Positions 10,740-21,172 of a stretch of DNA of 64,000 bases are shown piece by piece. The stretch is from Triplophysa rosa. Lineage: Eukaryota > Chordata > Actinopteri > Cypriniformes > Nemacheilidae. A model generated the notes under the pieces. It had not been told where the DNA came from. It saw only the letters and a list, made by a program, of their open reading frames with translations, and made no database searches. The position numbers were made by a program, and so were the translations under genes. The DNA is taken from contig NC_079910.1 of the NCBI RefSeq assembly GCF_024868665.1, positions 9,706,976-9,770,975 on the forward strand, in the 5' to 3' direction. The stretch's first letter is position 1; each line of letters starts with the position of its first letter.

Positions 10740-10835
10740 TAAATTTTGATCTCCTCGGCAGGATTTTTAATACTTTAAGCTTCACAGATTCAGCCCTTAA
10801 GCAAAGGGCCTTCAGAATTTTTTCTTTTGGTTCCA

Positions 10836-10907
10836 CAGAAGAAATCAAGTCATATTGGTTTTAAGGACACGACTCAGTGCTCAGTTTTGGGTGAACTATT
10901 CCTTTAC
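10836..10907. repeat. family-1 repeat end fragment
   Basis: A partial copy: ttccacagaagaaatcaagt, then tggttttaaggacacgactc, ending in gggtgaactattcctttac, the typical right terminus of the family-1 elements in this window. Confidence 0.6.
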
Positions 10908-11106
10908 ATTTGGAGGCGTGGATTATGCAAAATCTGTAAATTGAGCACATGATTGGCTAATGGTGCCACTAGCTACTTCTAAATATGTTTTAAACGATAA
11001 TGCTTGCTAAAGACGCAAGCAAATCTTGGCTTAAAGAAATATGAGGGGGCTCTACATTTGTAATAAAGACAAGCGTAATGGTTTTAGACCTGAAGACGGC
11101 ACTCAC

Positions 11107-11290
11107 TTTCTTGACAGTGCGCCCCGACAAACCCATGCAGACACACGCACTCGTAGCTGTCCAACAAGGGATTGCAGCGACCTCCATTCTTACAAACATC
11201 TTTGGAGCAGGGATGGTAGGGATACATGGACACATCACTGGACTGAAGGGCATTGTCACCTTTCAGGACTGGAATACCCATCAGAGTTAT
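11107..11290 (-). CDS. agrn: agrin exon: end of LG2 and EGF4
   Basis: 184-nt exon, phase 0 in and 1 out. It begins ITLMGIPVLKGDNALQ, closing laminin G domain 2, and continues into an EGF-like domain: HPCSKDVCKNGGRCNPL, then SYECVCLHGFVGAHCQE. The six cysteines have the EGF spacing. This EGF domain precedes LG3 in all vertebrate agrins. Acceptor CTTTCTTAG, donor gtgagtgc. The plus-strand open frames over this exon are antisense shadows. Confidence 0.96.
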
Positions 11291-11393
11291 CTAAGAAAGC
11301 AAACACGACAAATGCAGTGTCACACGTTCTGGTGACCACAGTAAAGCAACATTTGAGGAAAAGCTTGTCTTACAATATCCCTGATGCACTCAC

Positions 11394-11510
11394 CTTCTGA
11401 ATGGCCCCCTTGAAGCCATCTTTAATAGCAGCAACTCTGGCTACTTTGCGCAAATCAGGAGCTCCACCCACAAAGAGAGACTCCTTCAGGTTGAGATCTG
11501 TGTGCTGGCC
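11394..11510 (-). CDS. agrn: agrin exon: LG2, downstream of the Y site
   Basis: 117-nt exon, phase 0 on both sides. It reads [20 protein letters not shown] then [32 protein letters not shown] and FKGAIQ are the conserved tail of agrin laminin G domain 2. Its start is the exact point where vertebrate agrins carry the optional KSRK insert. Acceptor ACCCTCCAG, donor gtgagtgc. Confidence 0.96.
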
Positions 11511-12869
11511 CTGGAGGGTATGCAGATGAGCATGAGAGCCAATCTGAACATTATCATAAGCGTTTCACATTCCCTATCCACTCGTCTGGCTACAAAACTC
11601 TAAAAAGGTGTCATTCTATATAGGCAAACCCTAACATAAGGACTATAAAATGTTATGGGCGAACTAGCAGAGCAACTCCAGTAAAGTCACTTAATGTATG
11701 AGAGGATGGGTCAAATCAGGCAATTTATTGATTCAACTTTCACACCTAACTTCCCTGAATGGAAAATGAAACGTAAGACAGAAGAAAAGAGGTGGGAAAA
11801 AAGTCAAGAGATAATTGCAGCGTTTGATATGAGGACTATTGATATGGATGGTTTTTTAATGAAACAGTGTAATGGATGTTTGAGTGTGGGACCTTTAAAA
11901 TACGAATCGTAAACTCTAATTGAAGTACGGTTCACATGGTAGATGACCATGAAATGAGCATTTCTCCAGCGGGCGCTAAAAATGCTTTGTTGGAGAGGGA
12001 TTTTTCTGCATGAGATTGTACTTAAAACGAATTAAAAATCTTTATTTTATGTTGGCCAATAATTGCCTTGGGGGAAAGGCGAGTTAACTGCTGGGGAAAA
12101 AATGATGGGACGTTCGCGGTGATGCCAGTTTCAGATGCGTGGGTCCAGCTCTTATCTCAGTAGTGAAAAAAGAAGAATAGCTAAGTATGGACACGGGCAG
12201 GCTTGAAAAGCTTTGGCTGTGGACCTGGCGGCCAGTCCAAGTTGTGGTTGGGCCAAGACAGCATAGCCAGGAACCTATTCACCCAGCTGCTGTTTGACGT
12301 GCTCGGAAACGTGTGCAACGAGAAGTCCTGACAAAAAGCTGCAGTGCACCGACAGCCACAGGCTAGAAAAGACAAATTCACTCTGTCTTTCTCCGCCAGA
12401 ATGAGCTGAGATTGAGCAGGTGAAGTGAACGGCTGACTGCGAATGTTATTTGCTAAGTTTCCCTAAGGGCCCCTAAAAGCGTCTTCGCATTGTTTGGAGT
12501 GGAATTAAAACATGAAAGGAAATTGTATCTTTGATAATTAAGTTTTGCATTTGTTGCAGCTAAAACAGGTGTGTTCTTAACATCAAAGTTTCTCAAATCG
12601 AAATTTGGTTGTTCCAATTGAGTCACAACTACCGCAGAATATTTGCATTTGAAAATTAAAGGTCTAGTGTTTTAAATTTAGTGGCATCTAGCGGTGAGGT
12701 GGTGAATTGCAACCAACTGCTCACTCCACCCCTCCCTTTCGGAGCACAACGGAGGCTGACACAGGGCTAAGATGTCGTCACGTTTTCAATACTTTGCCGA
12801 ATGAGATAACGTATTTACGAAACGTGCTCTGTAGGGTTACTGTAGAAACAACATGGCCAATTACATGCA

Positions 12870-14093
12870 TATGGAAGCATATTGGTAGCTATTTTCAATT
12901 TGAAATGCAACAAAATGGCAATGCAGTATGTAAAATGACAATGCAATTGAGTATTTAAATATACATTTTAAATAACATATGTGCAACATTAAGTGCAAAA
13001 TGAAAATAAAAATTACATTATATCAATTACATTTGTCAGTTCCTACACAAGTTTTAATATGTTATTTAAATTGATATTTTTAACGCTCTTTAAGTTGCAA
13101 AATTAAAATGAAAATGCATTCCCCGGATTGATTATATGTGACCCTGGATCACAAAACCAGTCTTAAGTAGCACGGGAACATTTTTAGTAAAAGACAAAAA
13201 TACATTGTATGGGTCAAAATTATCGATTTTTCTTTTAGGCCAAAAATCATTAGGATATTAAATAAAGATCATGTTCCATGAAGATATTTTGTAAATTTCC
13301 TACCTTAAATGTATAAAAACTTTATTTTTGTGAGTGGATGGCCTACCACAGTGCCCCTGATTAACAATTTCAAAGGCAATTTTCTCAATATTTTGATTTT
13401 TTTGCACTCTCAGATTCCAGAGTTTTAAACGGTTGTATCTCAGCCAGATATTGTCCTATTCTAACAACTCATATATCTATAGAATGTCTATTTATTCTTT
13501 CGGATTTCGGATTATGTAAAAATCTCAATTTCGAAAAATTGACGCATAAGTTTTGTTGTCCAGGGTCAGATATATGTTTAAGATAGTCAAGCAAAACTGT
13601 ATTTGTAGATGCTGACTCCGCCCTCACACAATGACGCTGTACCGGGGAGGGGGCGTGGCCAGCTCGAAATGCATTTTCAAGTCCACATTGAATTTTGCCA
13701 CACCCAACGCGCTGTGTGTAAATGAAAATGCAATCCCAAATGTTCAACCTGTTAATGCATTTAGGGAAAATAACATTTGAATTTTCATTTTGCTACAGTT
13801 TTGCTTGACTATCTTAAACATATATAATCAATCCGGGGAATGCATTTTCATTTTAATTTTGCAACTTAAAGGGCGTTAAAACTATCCATTTAAATAACAT
13901 ATTAAAACTAGTGTAGGAACTGACAAATGTAATTGATATAATTGAATTTTTATTTTCATTTTGCACTTAAAGTTGCACATATGTTATTTAAAATGTATAT
14001 TTAAATACACAATTGCATTGTCATTTTACATACTGCATTGCCATTTTTTGTATTGCATTTCAAATTGAAAATAGCTACCAATATGCTTCCATA
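12870..14093. mobile_element. foldback element with ~310-bp arms
   Basis: Left arm 12870-13138 plus 13569-13600; right arm about 13795-14093. The arms are near-perfect inverted copies, with ends tatggaagcatattggtagc and its complement. A 6-bp duplication, catgca, flanks it at 12864-12869 and 14094-14099. The left arm is itself interrupted by a MITE. No transposase is visible. Confidence 0.8.
13139..13568. mobile_element. teleost MITE with tgaccctgga terminal repeats
   Basis: 430-bp element with inverted ends tgaccctgga and tccagggtca. The interior has the familiar tacattgtatgggtcaaaat and atcatgttccatgaagatat stretches seen throughout cyprinid genomes. Flanks attatatg and gatatatg look like an imperfect 8-bp target duplication, as expected for a hAT-mobilised element. 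Confidence 0.8.
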
Positions 14094-14841
14094 CATGCAA
14101 GGGGGTATATGTAGATAGAAAAAGCTCATTTTAAGGTAATAAAAACATAACGCTTCAAGTGTTTATACACCTCTGAAGACATAGTTATGTATATTATATT
14201 GCATTTCTGTCAATAGATCCTCCATAAAATTACACACTGGACCTTTAAGTCACGACTTTTAAATGACACCAAAGGAAACTGTTCAGTTGCACTTGTCATA
14301 AAAATGTTGTAAGGTTGCATGCTAAACTAAAATGATATCACCAGACAAACTCATCTTGCACTTGCTTTATCTTTTCTCCTTGGTCTCGTCTTATCTCACA
14401 GGGCACCAAGTGAATCACTGATGTTAGCTTAAATAAAAATAGCTTTGTGACGCCTATGAAGACCCAGAAACAAACGTGACAAAGTAACAACTCTCTCTAG
14501 CGCTATACCACGCTCTCATCCTCGCACATCTCTTTCTTCTCCTGCTAACACTCCCACACCGCCGGTCTTTCCCTCCCGCTCTCTCGGTTTACATCCATAG
14601 CGCTGTTTAATAGGCCTCCCACGCTCGACTAATGAAGACATTTCATTGTTGTCGGAATGCTGATGAAACAATGGTGGTCAAATGATAACTCTTCACCGCC
14701 CCCATACCAGCTGGCCTGAGGTGAAAGCCAACTCACTCTTTAAACTCTCTTTCTCTTTCCGTTCAACATATGGGTAGTTTAAAGTTTAAACAAGCTCTTC
14801 CTGCCCTTCTGTTCTTTGGGTTCTCTAGCAGGACCCGACTA

Positions 14842-14900
14842 ATGGAAAATGAAGCTGAAATGGACAGTGGGCTATTCAATGTTGCTTTTGGTGGAAATGA
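14842..14900 (-). promoter_or_regulatory. YCAY cluster downstream of Y micro-exon
   Basis: Six YCAY tetramers lie on the coding strand within 59 nt (14897, 14891, 14867, 14860, 14849, 14842 as lower coordinates), starting about 45 nt past the micro-exon donor. About one would be expected by chance. Clustered YCAY is the binding signature of Nova, a known neuronal regulator of agrin splicing. Function here is inference. Confidence 0.4.
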
Positions 14901-14942
14901 GGATGTTGATTTGAGAAAGCGATTTTAGATTTCAGTCATTAC

Positions 14943-14954
14943 CTTGCGTGATTT
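14943..14954 (-). CDS. agrn: agrin Y-site micro-exon (12 nt, KSRK)
   Basis: 12-nt micro-exon encoding Lys-Ser-Arg-Lys, identical to the y4 insert of mammalian and avian agrin. The insert gives LG2 its heparin binding and modulates alpha-dystroglycan binding. The upstream side is a pyrimidine-rich tract ending gtctggatgtaag, and the downstream side is donor gtaatgac. Phase 0 on both sides fits between the LG2 exons ending ...KGESP and starting GQHTDL, which is exactly where the insert falls in other vertebrates. Chance occurrence of all four codons, both splice sites and phase at this place is very unlikely. Confidence 0.93.
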
Positions 14955-16679
14955 CTTACATCCAGACAGCGCACATAAAAAGAGCACAGGGGAAGGAAGA
15001 AAAAAAATGTTACCAGTGAAGAAAACAGAGAATGTCAGTACACGCGCACAACAGCATGCAGCAAAACTATAAGCCTGAGGGATAAAATATTCACACACAT
15101 AACTCAAGCAAGACACTTGGCATGCAGGCCACAAATATATAAATATATGTGTGCGTGTATAGTGCCTTAAATATGAATGAGCCGAGTAAATCAGAGGGGC
15201 ATAAAAGTCTTTTTGTGTTTTACACCAATGCACACACACTATTTATATTTGCTTTGTGACATGGCGTCAAGTCGGTGAAATGGCCATTGAGGGAATATAA
15301 AAAATATTTCTCTTGGGGTTTCTCTTCAGACAGCTCTTTGGAACAAAATCCCTCTGGTTTCCTTGCTTATTTTTTCCTCTCATCCTCTCTTTTTAATTAC
15401 ATTTGCCTGCCTCTAGTGTCGCGGTGATATGCAATTATCATCCGTAGGATGGGCCGACGATGTAAAAAAGAGCACACGTCTCTCTTTATAAAAGACTTAA
15501 GCACCTACGCGCAGGACTAAATGGAGCTAATCACAAATTACACAATTTGGAATAACTGGAGGATGAGAGAGTTGAGATTATTACTCAGCCTTCATTTGCG
15601 TATGAGGTGTCATTGTGCCGCTGTCGTACTTTGGGTTTGACACGAGCTCAGGCAGAGGCTGCTGGGATTGATCTGAGTGGGTGAGAAACTGCACTGTGCG
15701 TGTAGCAAAATAGACACCGAGTCATTTCCACGTGGCAATTAAAAGCCAACGGAGGGCACAGACAAAAGCACACAACAGACGCCACAGGCACGGTTTCCGA
15801 AGCTTCCCACACATGCACCCTAGACCCAGCAACAAAGGCAGACGACGTTCTAAAACTTGCCCATTCAAAGCCATGTGTACACAATATACACTGAACAAAG
15901 CATACTTTGTATGCACTTCATTTCAAAAAGTACCATGGTTTTACCATGTTTTTTATATTTTTATTGTATGAAAGCTTTAGAATGTCATACTGTATAAATA
16001 CCATGATACATGAATATACTGCCATAGAAAAAAATAAGAGATCATTCCAAATTTTCATTTAATCAACATTTCTAGATGTATTGCGGCCATGTCTGTTGAA
16101 TTTCAACAAAATCAAACCTCAGGAGTGACAAAGTCATCCAACAGCAACGTGAAAGAATGACGGCATGACAAGACACATGAAAACTGTGATAAATTATCAC
16201 ATAAAAAATAATTTTTGAATTGTTGTCCTAAATACATGTTCAAATATGAAACGTGAATATACAATAAAAGTGAATATAAATTAGTTTTCTTTGCAGTATT
16301 TGAGCTCTGAAAAAATACAAAGCATCTTTGCTGTTATTTTGACCTGTTTCTCCTGATTTTGTTTTCTGCAAATAGAAACAATATTTTATTTGAAATTTGG
16401 TAGAAATATTCCTAGTAGGTCGCAGAATGAAAAAAACCCTGATAATTTTAACTAAACTGAATTCAAATAACTGATTTTGAAATGGTCACTTTTTCTGCAG
16501 CTGTATATTCATGAAGTACCATATAAATACGTTCAGAATAGCATGAAAGTACATTTTATAAGTGAGCATCCTTGGCTCTAGTTCTTTAAAAGACGAGTGG
16601 AGCTTTTTGAAGTCATGTGAAACCTCTCGTCAACATTTCCCAAAAACATGCCTTACAGAAGCATAAGCTGTCATCATAC
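14955..16679 (-). other. agrn intron upstream of the Y micro-exon
   Basis: 1,725-bp intron. TGC motifs at 14971-14973 and 14984-14986 and a long T/C tract lie just before the micro-exon. A dispersed repeat copy sits at about 16118-16490. The 104-residue open frame at 14925-15239 is intronic, but happens to read through the micro-exon in frame. Confidence 0.7.
16118..16490. repeat. unclassified dispersed repeat, copy 1
   Basis: Shares a colinear series of blocks with 59645-60025 in the same orientation: tgacaaagtcatccaacagcaacgtgaaag, ttttctttgcagtattngag, ttttctgcaaata, aattttgaaatggtc. Class unknown; no terminal repeats were recognised. Confidence 0.6.
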
Positions 16680-16791
16680 CGGCGATTCTCCTTTGACCGG
16701 GTCTTTGCCATTAATGCTGATCTCTCCCTTACGGCTGGCCCGCTCCAGATTCACCGTGTTCCACTCGTTCAGCCTGATTTTCTCTTTACTC
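16680..16791 (-). CDS. agrn: agrin exon: LG2, upstream of the Y site
   Basis: 112-nt exon, phase 2 in and 0 out. It reads (R)SKEKIRLNEWNTVNLERASR then KGEISINGKDPVKGESP. The W-x-x-V-x-L-E-R segment and GESP end are typical of agrin LG2. The exon stops exactly at the Y splice site. Acceptor TGAGAACAG, donor gtatgatg. Confidence 0.96.
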
Positions 16792-16930
16792 CTGTTCTCA
16801 CAAACACACGCACAGAGAGGTGGGAGAAGAAAAATGTGCTGATATACACCTATTAAGCCACTCACTGTAGACACTCAAATTATAGTTTCTGAATCATACT
16901 TGCACAAAAGAGACAGAGAGCTGCGTTTAC

Positions 16931-17095
16931 CTGATGACAGCTGGCCCTTTGCCCAGGTCGTATCTGAACTCTAGGATACCGTCATTCAGAGATAGAGAGA
17001 TGAAATCTCCTTTACCATCCGTCTTCTGACCGTTGTAGAAGATCATGCCTTTGGAGTCATTGGCCAGCAGGACAACAGTCATGCTGAATTTTTGT
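16931..17095 (-). CDS. agrn: agrin exon: LG2 core
   Basis: 165-nt exon, phase 2 in and 2 out. It reads (R)[20 protein letters not shown] then [19 protein letters not shown] and [15 protein letters not shown](R). The [11 protein letters not shown] loop and FRYDLGKG strand are hallmarks of laminin G domain 2, which with LG1 binds alpha-dystroglycan. Acceptor TCCGCAG, donor gtaaacgc. Confidence 0.97.
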
Positions 17096-17158
17096 CTGCG
17101 GACAAATAATAAAAATACATAATAACATATATGTGCATAATAACAACAGGTTATGTTA

Positions 17159-17207
17159 TGTTCCTGTAGCTCAATTGTTAGAGCGTTGATCTGGCAATGA
17201 TCTTGGA
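17159..17207 (+). repeat. tRNA-derived SINE head fragment
   Basis: The stretch tgtagctcaattgttagagc resembles the tRNA D-arm / A box found at the head of tRNA-derived SINEs. No full cloverleaf, anticodon arm or B box can be drawn, so it is a degenerate fragment and not a tRNA gene. Confidence 0.5.
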
Positions 17208-17277
17208 TTTTATTCTAATTGGAAACATGCATGTACTGATAAAATGTGTAATTCCAAACACAGAAATGTAGTCATAC

Positions 17278-17368
17278 CTCAGATCCTGGCCATAAAGATG
17301 AAGACCCTTGAGCTCCAAGAACGACTCACCGGTAAAGTAAGGAATGAAAGCTCCAACTTTGTCTGATA
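17278..17368 (-). CDS. agrn: agrin exon: LG2 start
   Basis: 91-nt exon, phase 1 in and 2 out. It reads (V)SDKVGAFIPYFTGESFLEL then KGLHLYGQDL(R), the first strands of laminin G domain 2 directly after EGF3. F-x-G-x-S-x-L-E-L-x-G-L-H aligns with FNGFSHLELRGLH of mammalian agrin. Acceptor TTTTTCAG, donor gtatgact. The adjoining intron towards the next exon is only 182 bp. Confidence 0.95.
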
Positions 17369-18269
17369 CTGAAAAACAAATTTCCTGCTATTAATATATA
17401 CTGTATACTGTACTGTAGTCTACACAACCATACATAGTGTATAAACAAAGCCATAAACACACAAAAAGCTCATTAGCTATATTGTTTAACTCAGTGGCAT
17501 CTTCACTATTGTGCAGGGCAACAACACTTGCAGACACAACATGGAAGGAAGCAGTCAGCGTGGAGTGTGACAGAGGAGAAGCCTCTTTTGCTGTCAAGTC
17601 GTTTGGACTTGGCACCATACAATATTACAAGACAGGCCTATTAAAATAACAGATGACTGAACACAACTTCATTCTATTACCACCACTGAAGAGCTCACAA
17701 TGTGTTGTAGTACTCCAAATGAATAAATTAGGTGATGTGGCTATTTTTTCTTGTTCAAATATTTTCTCCTATCACAGTTGAATACTGCAGGGATGGTATA
17801 CTGTAAACCATCTGATGGTTGACCTCCCCATAAAGAGTGTAAACAAACTGATGAAAAGATTTCGCAAATTATTTTGGTATTGCTACTGGTACAGAAATTA
17901 CACAATGGAACTTTTAAAGCTAGCTACAATCTGTAACTTTTTTGTAAAAAGAAAACGAATCCGTTAATGAGCAAGCACATCAACAATCAGGGTTCCAAAC
18001 TATCTCCTTAACACCAATTCACAACGTAATAAATATTAATAATTTATAGCTGTCAGGTACAATATCCCAGGAAATGTGAGTTATTTTTTAATAAATGTAA
18101 AGTAACCTGCAATTTTACATTTCAAACCGAAATAGCGATAGAAGAAAAAGTTATAGATTGCAGCTTTTAATCAGACACATTAAACCAATAAATCAAAATA
18201 TGACAATTACTGTACATAATATTACATAATATCCACTTTTACAAATTTAGTTGTGCTATTTGTTTTTAA

Positions 18270-18320
18270 TTTTATTATTATTATTATTATTAATAATACA
18301 TTTTATTAATAATAATAATT
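18270..18320. repeat. (TTA/TAA)n simple repeat
   Basis: Alternating runs of TTA and TAA trinucleotides form a short AT-rich inverted simple repeat within the intron. Confidence 0.85.
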
Positions 18321-19659
18321 TTCCAATTTCTAAAAAAAAACTTTTCTGCTGTGGTTCCAACAAAATAGGGCATATGTACGCAAATAAGGTATGAGAAGCT
18401 GAATAAATCACACAGAGTGACTGCAACCCCTTCAGCTGTGATTTATTTACCAATAAAGCACAGCTACTGACCAATCAGAATCAAGGACTGGAAAAAAATG
18501 TATTAAAATACACCTTAAAGTCAGTTGTATTAAGCCTTGACATCACAGTTGTGAACAGATAGCATTGTATGAATTTCCTTCTGTCCACCACATGTTCTGT
18601 GTTTTATCTCCTGCCCTACTCCAGCAGGGACCGCTTACCTGTTACCACGACTGATTGTGTCATTTCAGATTAGCGAAACAGTGCTGGACAGTCTCTTATC
18701 TGGGAGAGAGCCACTCTCCCTGGACACTTTCCCTGAATGACTCGCCATTAATCATGATGTGCAGCTGACTGATAGAATTACTCATCTCATTGATTTAAGC
18801 GATAAGAAAAAACACGCCGTCTGATGGATGCTCTCAACTCATTGATTCTGGTTCACCTCAATTTATTTTAATCACTTTCTTATGGAGACATTCTTAGTCG
18901 AAAAGGTGACTCTGTAGCCGCTCGGGTTTGACAGTTCTGGGTTGAACATGTGCATGTGTGTGTGTGTGTAAGAGAGAGTGTGTCTTCCAGAACCTTTAAT
19001 TTGGTCTCCTCTTTTCTAATGCTGGTAGGCTGAAACATCTGTAGGAATTTTAATGAGGCGAGGGAGGGAAATGCTACAGAGCGAATGTGCTAATGAATGC
19101 TTCCAAATGGCAGCAGAACGGAGTATCTCTTGTCTGGTTAGGGTCCAGCTCCCCAAGGATGCTGCACTTCTGAAATATGCATAAAGAATCCCAACCTCAA
19201 CCTACCATACGTTTGATCTTTTAATTCAGGGTGGAAACCCAGACAGAAGCTCAAACGCTAGTCAGCTCCCTGCTGCCTACATATACATCTGCCTTATTTT
19301 CTTTAGACGGCTGTGAAACTGTCAAATTGTGGAAATACTGGTAATTCGTCTCGCCTCGTCCACCATCTTTGAATTTATATTAAACATGCTGCAATGCATT
19401 CTGGGATTGCCTTCGCTGCAGTTGTGGAGCTACACAAGTTGATTAAGCACAAAGGTGGTGGGCTTGTTTTCCAGAGTAACACATACCGACAAAAAATGTA
19501 TCGCTTGAGTCGCTTTTATGTGAAAAACGGGAAAATTTGCTCATTCAAAATGAATACAATCGATACCGCCTTATATTTTAGATAAAGAAGGCAGAATTAT
19601 AAAAATTCATGCGTCTTGAGATCTATGATGCTGTAAATTGCTCCCTCCATAGGCGGCTC

Positions 19660-20685
19660 CAGGGCCGGGTTATCCAATGGGCATTATGGGCACAGGCCCA
19701 GGGGCCCATACGTGCTTGGGGCCCAAGAAAGGGGGAGAAAATGTTTTCGCTATATTCATTCTGCCGTGTGCCTCTCTGGCCGCACACACGCAAGTGCGCA
19801 CACAAAACCGTGTTTCTAACGTACGCAAGTCTGTCTCTTGATTTAGTAACTTTTACAAGCCCTTTAGCAGCTTTTGTTCAGAAGCACAATGCGATAAATC
19901 AAGCGACTTTCCGATAAACTTTAGCTTTCAGTGGGAAAATGTCCCCCGCGAGCGCAAGGTCTCTCTTTCCCCGCGCAGGGATCGTCTCATTGAGCGGCAG
20001 GAAGAAGCAGCACATTCCACAGGTGACTCCTGAATAAAATGAGTACAAAACAGCATTTCCAACAACCTGTCACTGTTATCGACTGTTTGAATGTGTAAAC
20101 ATGAACCCATTTCGTCTGTAAATATGCACATGGTTACCATGACAGAGGCTGTGTGAAAGAATATAGCCAAAATCGCCACTTTTTATAGAAACTGAAAAGA
20201 TGTAAATGAGAACGGCTTTGTTGTGAATATAAGATATAGGTTAAGTTAGAATACCCTCACGGTTGTCTTTAAAATCTTAAAAAGGTAAGAGTTTTTTTAC
20301 ATGTATCTGGTGTGTCTTCGCCAATAATTAATTTTATATTGATGTTGATCAGGTCTATCTGCCTTAATTTACCGATTTTTAGCCTAAGTTATTAGAAAAT
20401 CCAGAGTGCTTTTACATACATTGCAAAATGTTTACTTACACAGACTCGTAACAGTATAACTAATATTCGTTAATGCCGTTTACCATTACACGCTTACATA
20501 AGAACGTGAGTCGCGAAGTGCTTGTTACACAAATAAAGTTGAACAAATGGACAAATTACTCTTATAGTATAATCATTGACAAAGTCTGCCCTTTTATTCT
20601 TAGAAAAATGAATATGTTTATGTATGTGGGGGGGGTCTACAAGACACTTGTGCCCAGGGGCCCCTGAATTCTTAATCCGGGCCTG
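19660..20685. mobile_element. hAT-type DNA transposon remnant with 8-bp TSD
   Basis: 1,026-bp element. The left end is cagggccgggttatccaatg and the right end ttaatccgggcctg, forming inverted termini that begin CAGGGCC/CAGGCCC. The direct repeat ggcggctc flanks it at 19652-19659 and 20686-20693, a perfect 8-bp target duplication typical of hAT. Sub-terminal runs of cccaggggcccc are also inverted. The 102-residue open frame at 19609-19917 has no transposase motif that I recognise, so it is probably non-autonomous. Confidence 0.85.
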
Positions 20686-21037
20686 GGCGGCTCACTAAAT
20701 TTTAAAACAGGAGCAATAGTGTAAACAGGAAAATAACTTCATATCCCTTACTGTAAGCCAACAGTCATTATATTATCTGCTTAAGCTTATTTTACAGTAT
20801 GGTACCCACAAGAGACACCACATGAGCTAACCAGAATCTCGCTTTTCCAATCGACCGTAACCTTCTCCTTTTTTTCTCCCCTCAATAATAATTCCACAGC
20901 AAATATCCAAGCCCGGCTCGATTTCGATAAAAATCAATGATAAAATTGCTTCTGAGCAGCAACAGTTCTTTTGGTCCTTAGGAGAGTCGACAAGCTGATT
21001 TACTATAGTTTTACTGTGATGCGCTGTGGTGCTGTAC

Positions 21038-21172
21038 CTTTTTCACAATGCTTTCCTTCACGGCCCATTGGACATTCACATTTGTAGCCTCCTTCAGGAA
21101 GGACCTGGCACCGCGACGATGGGTGACATTTATTTGGGTCGCAGGGGTAGTGGGCATCAGCACAGGTTGGAC
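21038..21172 (-). CDS. agrn: agrin exon: EGF3
   Basis: 135-nt exon, phase 1 on both sides, encoding one EGF-like domain: (G)PTCADAHYPCDPNKCHPSS then RCQVLPEGGYKCECPMGRE and GKHCEK. Mammalian agrin has the same VLPEGG...CECPLGREG sequence here. Acceptor TTTAACAG, donor gtacagca. As a symmetric phase-1 cassette it could be skipped without a frame change, though no such isoform is known to me. Confidence 0.96.

Larger units (their letters stand above)
9274..11106 (-). other. agrn intron with nested transposable elements
   Basis: 1,833-bp intron, most of it occupied by the composite element at 9505-10739 and a further family-1 end fragment at about 10836-10907. No gene was seen. Confidence 0.75.
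12657..14248. mobile_element. family-2 fish repeat hosting nested insertions
   Basis: Outer element. The left part has taaaggtctagtg, then gtggcatctagcggtgaggt and tttacgaaacgtgctctgta. The right part has atgtagatagaaaaagctca, gaagacatagttatgtatat and the terminus ttacacactggacctttaa. Other copies are at 37939-38304 and, in the opposite orientation, 41886-43162. Here the copy is split by a foldback element. Confidence 0.8.
11511..14942 (-). other. agrn intron downstream of the Y micro-exon
   Basis: 3,432-bp intron. Its middle is a three-level transposon nest at 12657-14248. The part next to the micro-exon (14842-14900) has a cluster of YCAY motifs. No coding sequence was seen. Confidence 0.75.
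17369..21037 (-). other. agrn intron with hAT insertion and simple repeats
   Basis: 3,669-bp intron between EGF3 and LG2. It contains a hAT-type element at 19660-20685, a TTA-rich simple repeat at about 18270-18320 and a TG run at about 18953-18970. No gene was seen. Confidence 0.75.

Noticed and set aside
11041..11400. 119-residue plus-strand frame
   Set aside because: Antisense to agrin EGF4 and LG2 exons; no independent evidence.
12870..14093. Possible CRISPR-like or viral inverted array
   Set aside because: The genome is eukaryotic with spliced genes, and the structure is explained by a foldback element with a target duplication.
17159..17207. Possible tRNA gene
   Set aside because: Only a D-arm-like segment is present; no anticodon or T arm, so it is a SINE fragment.
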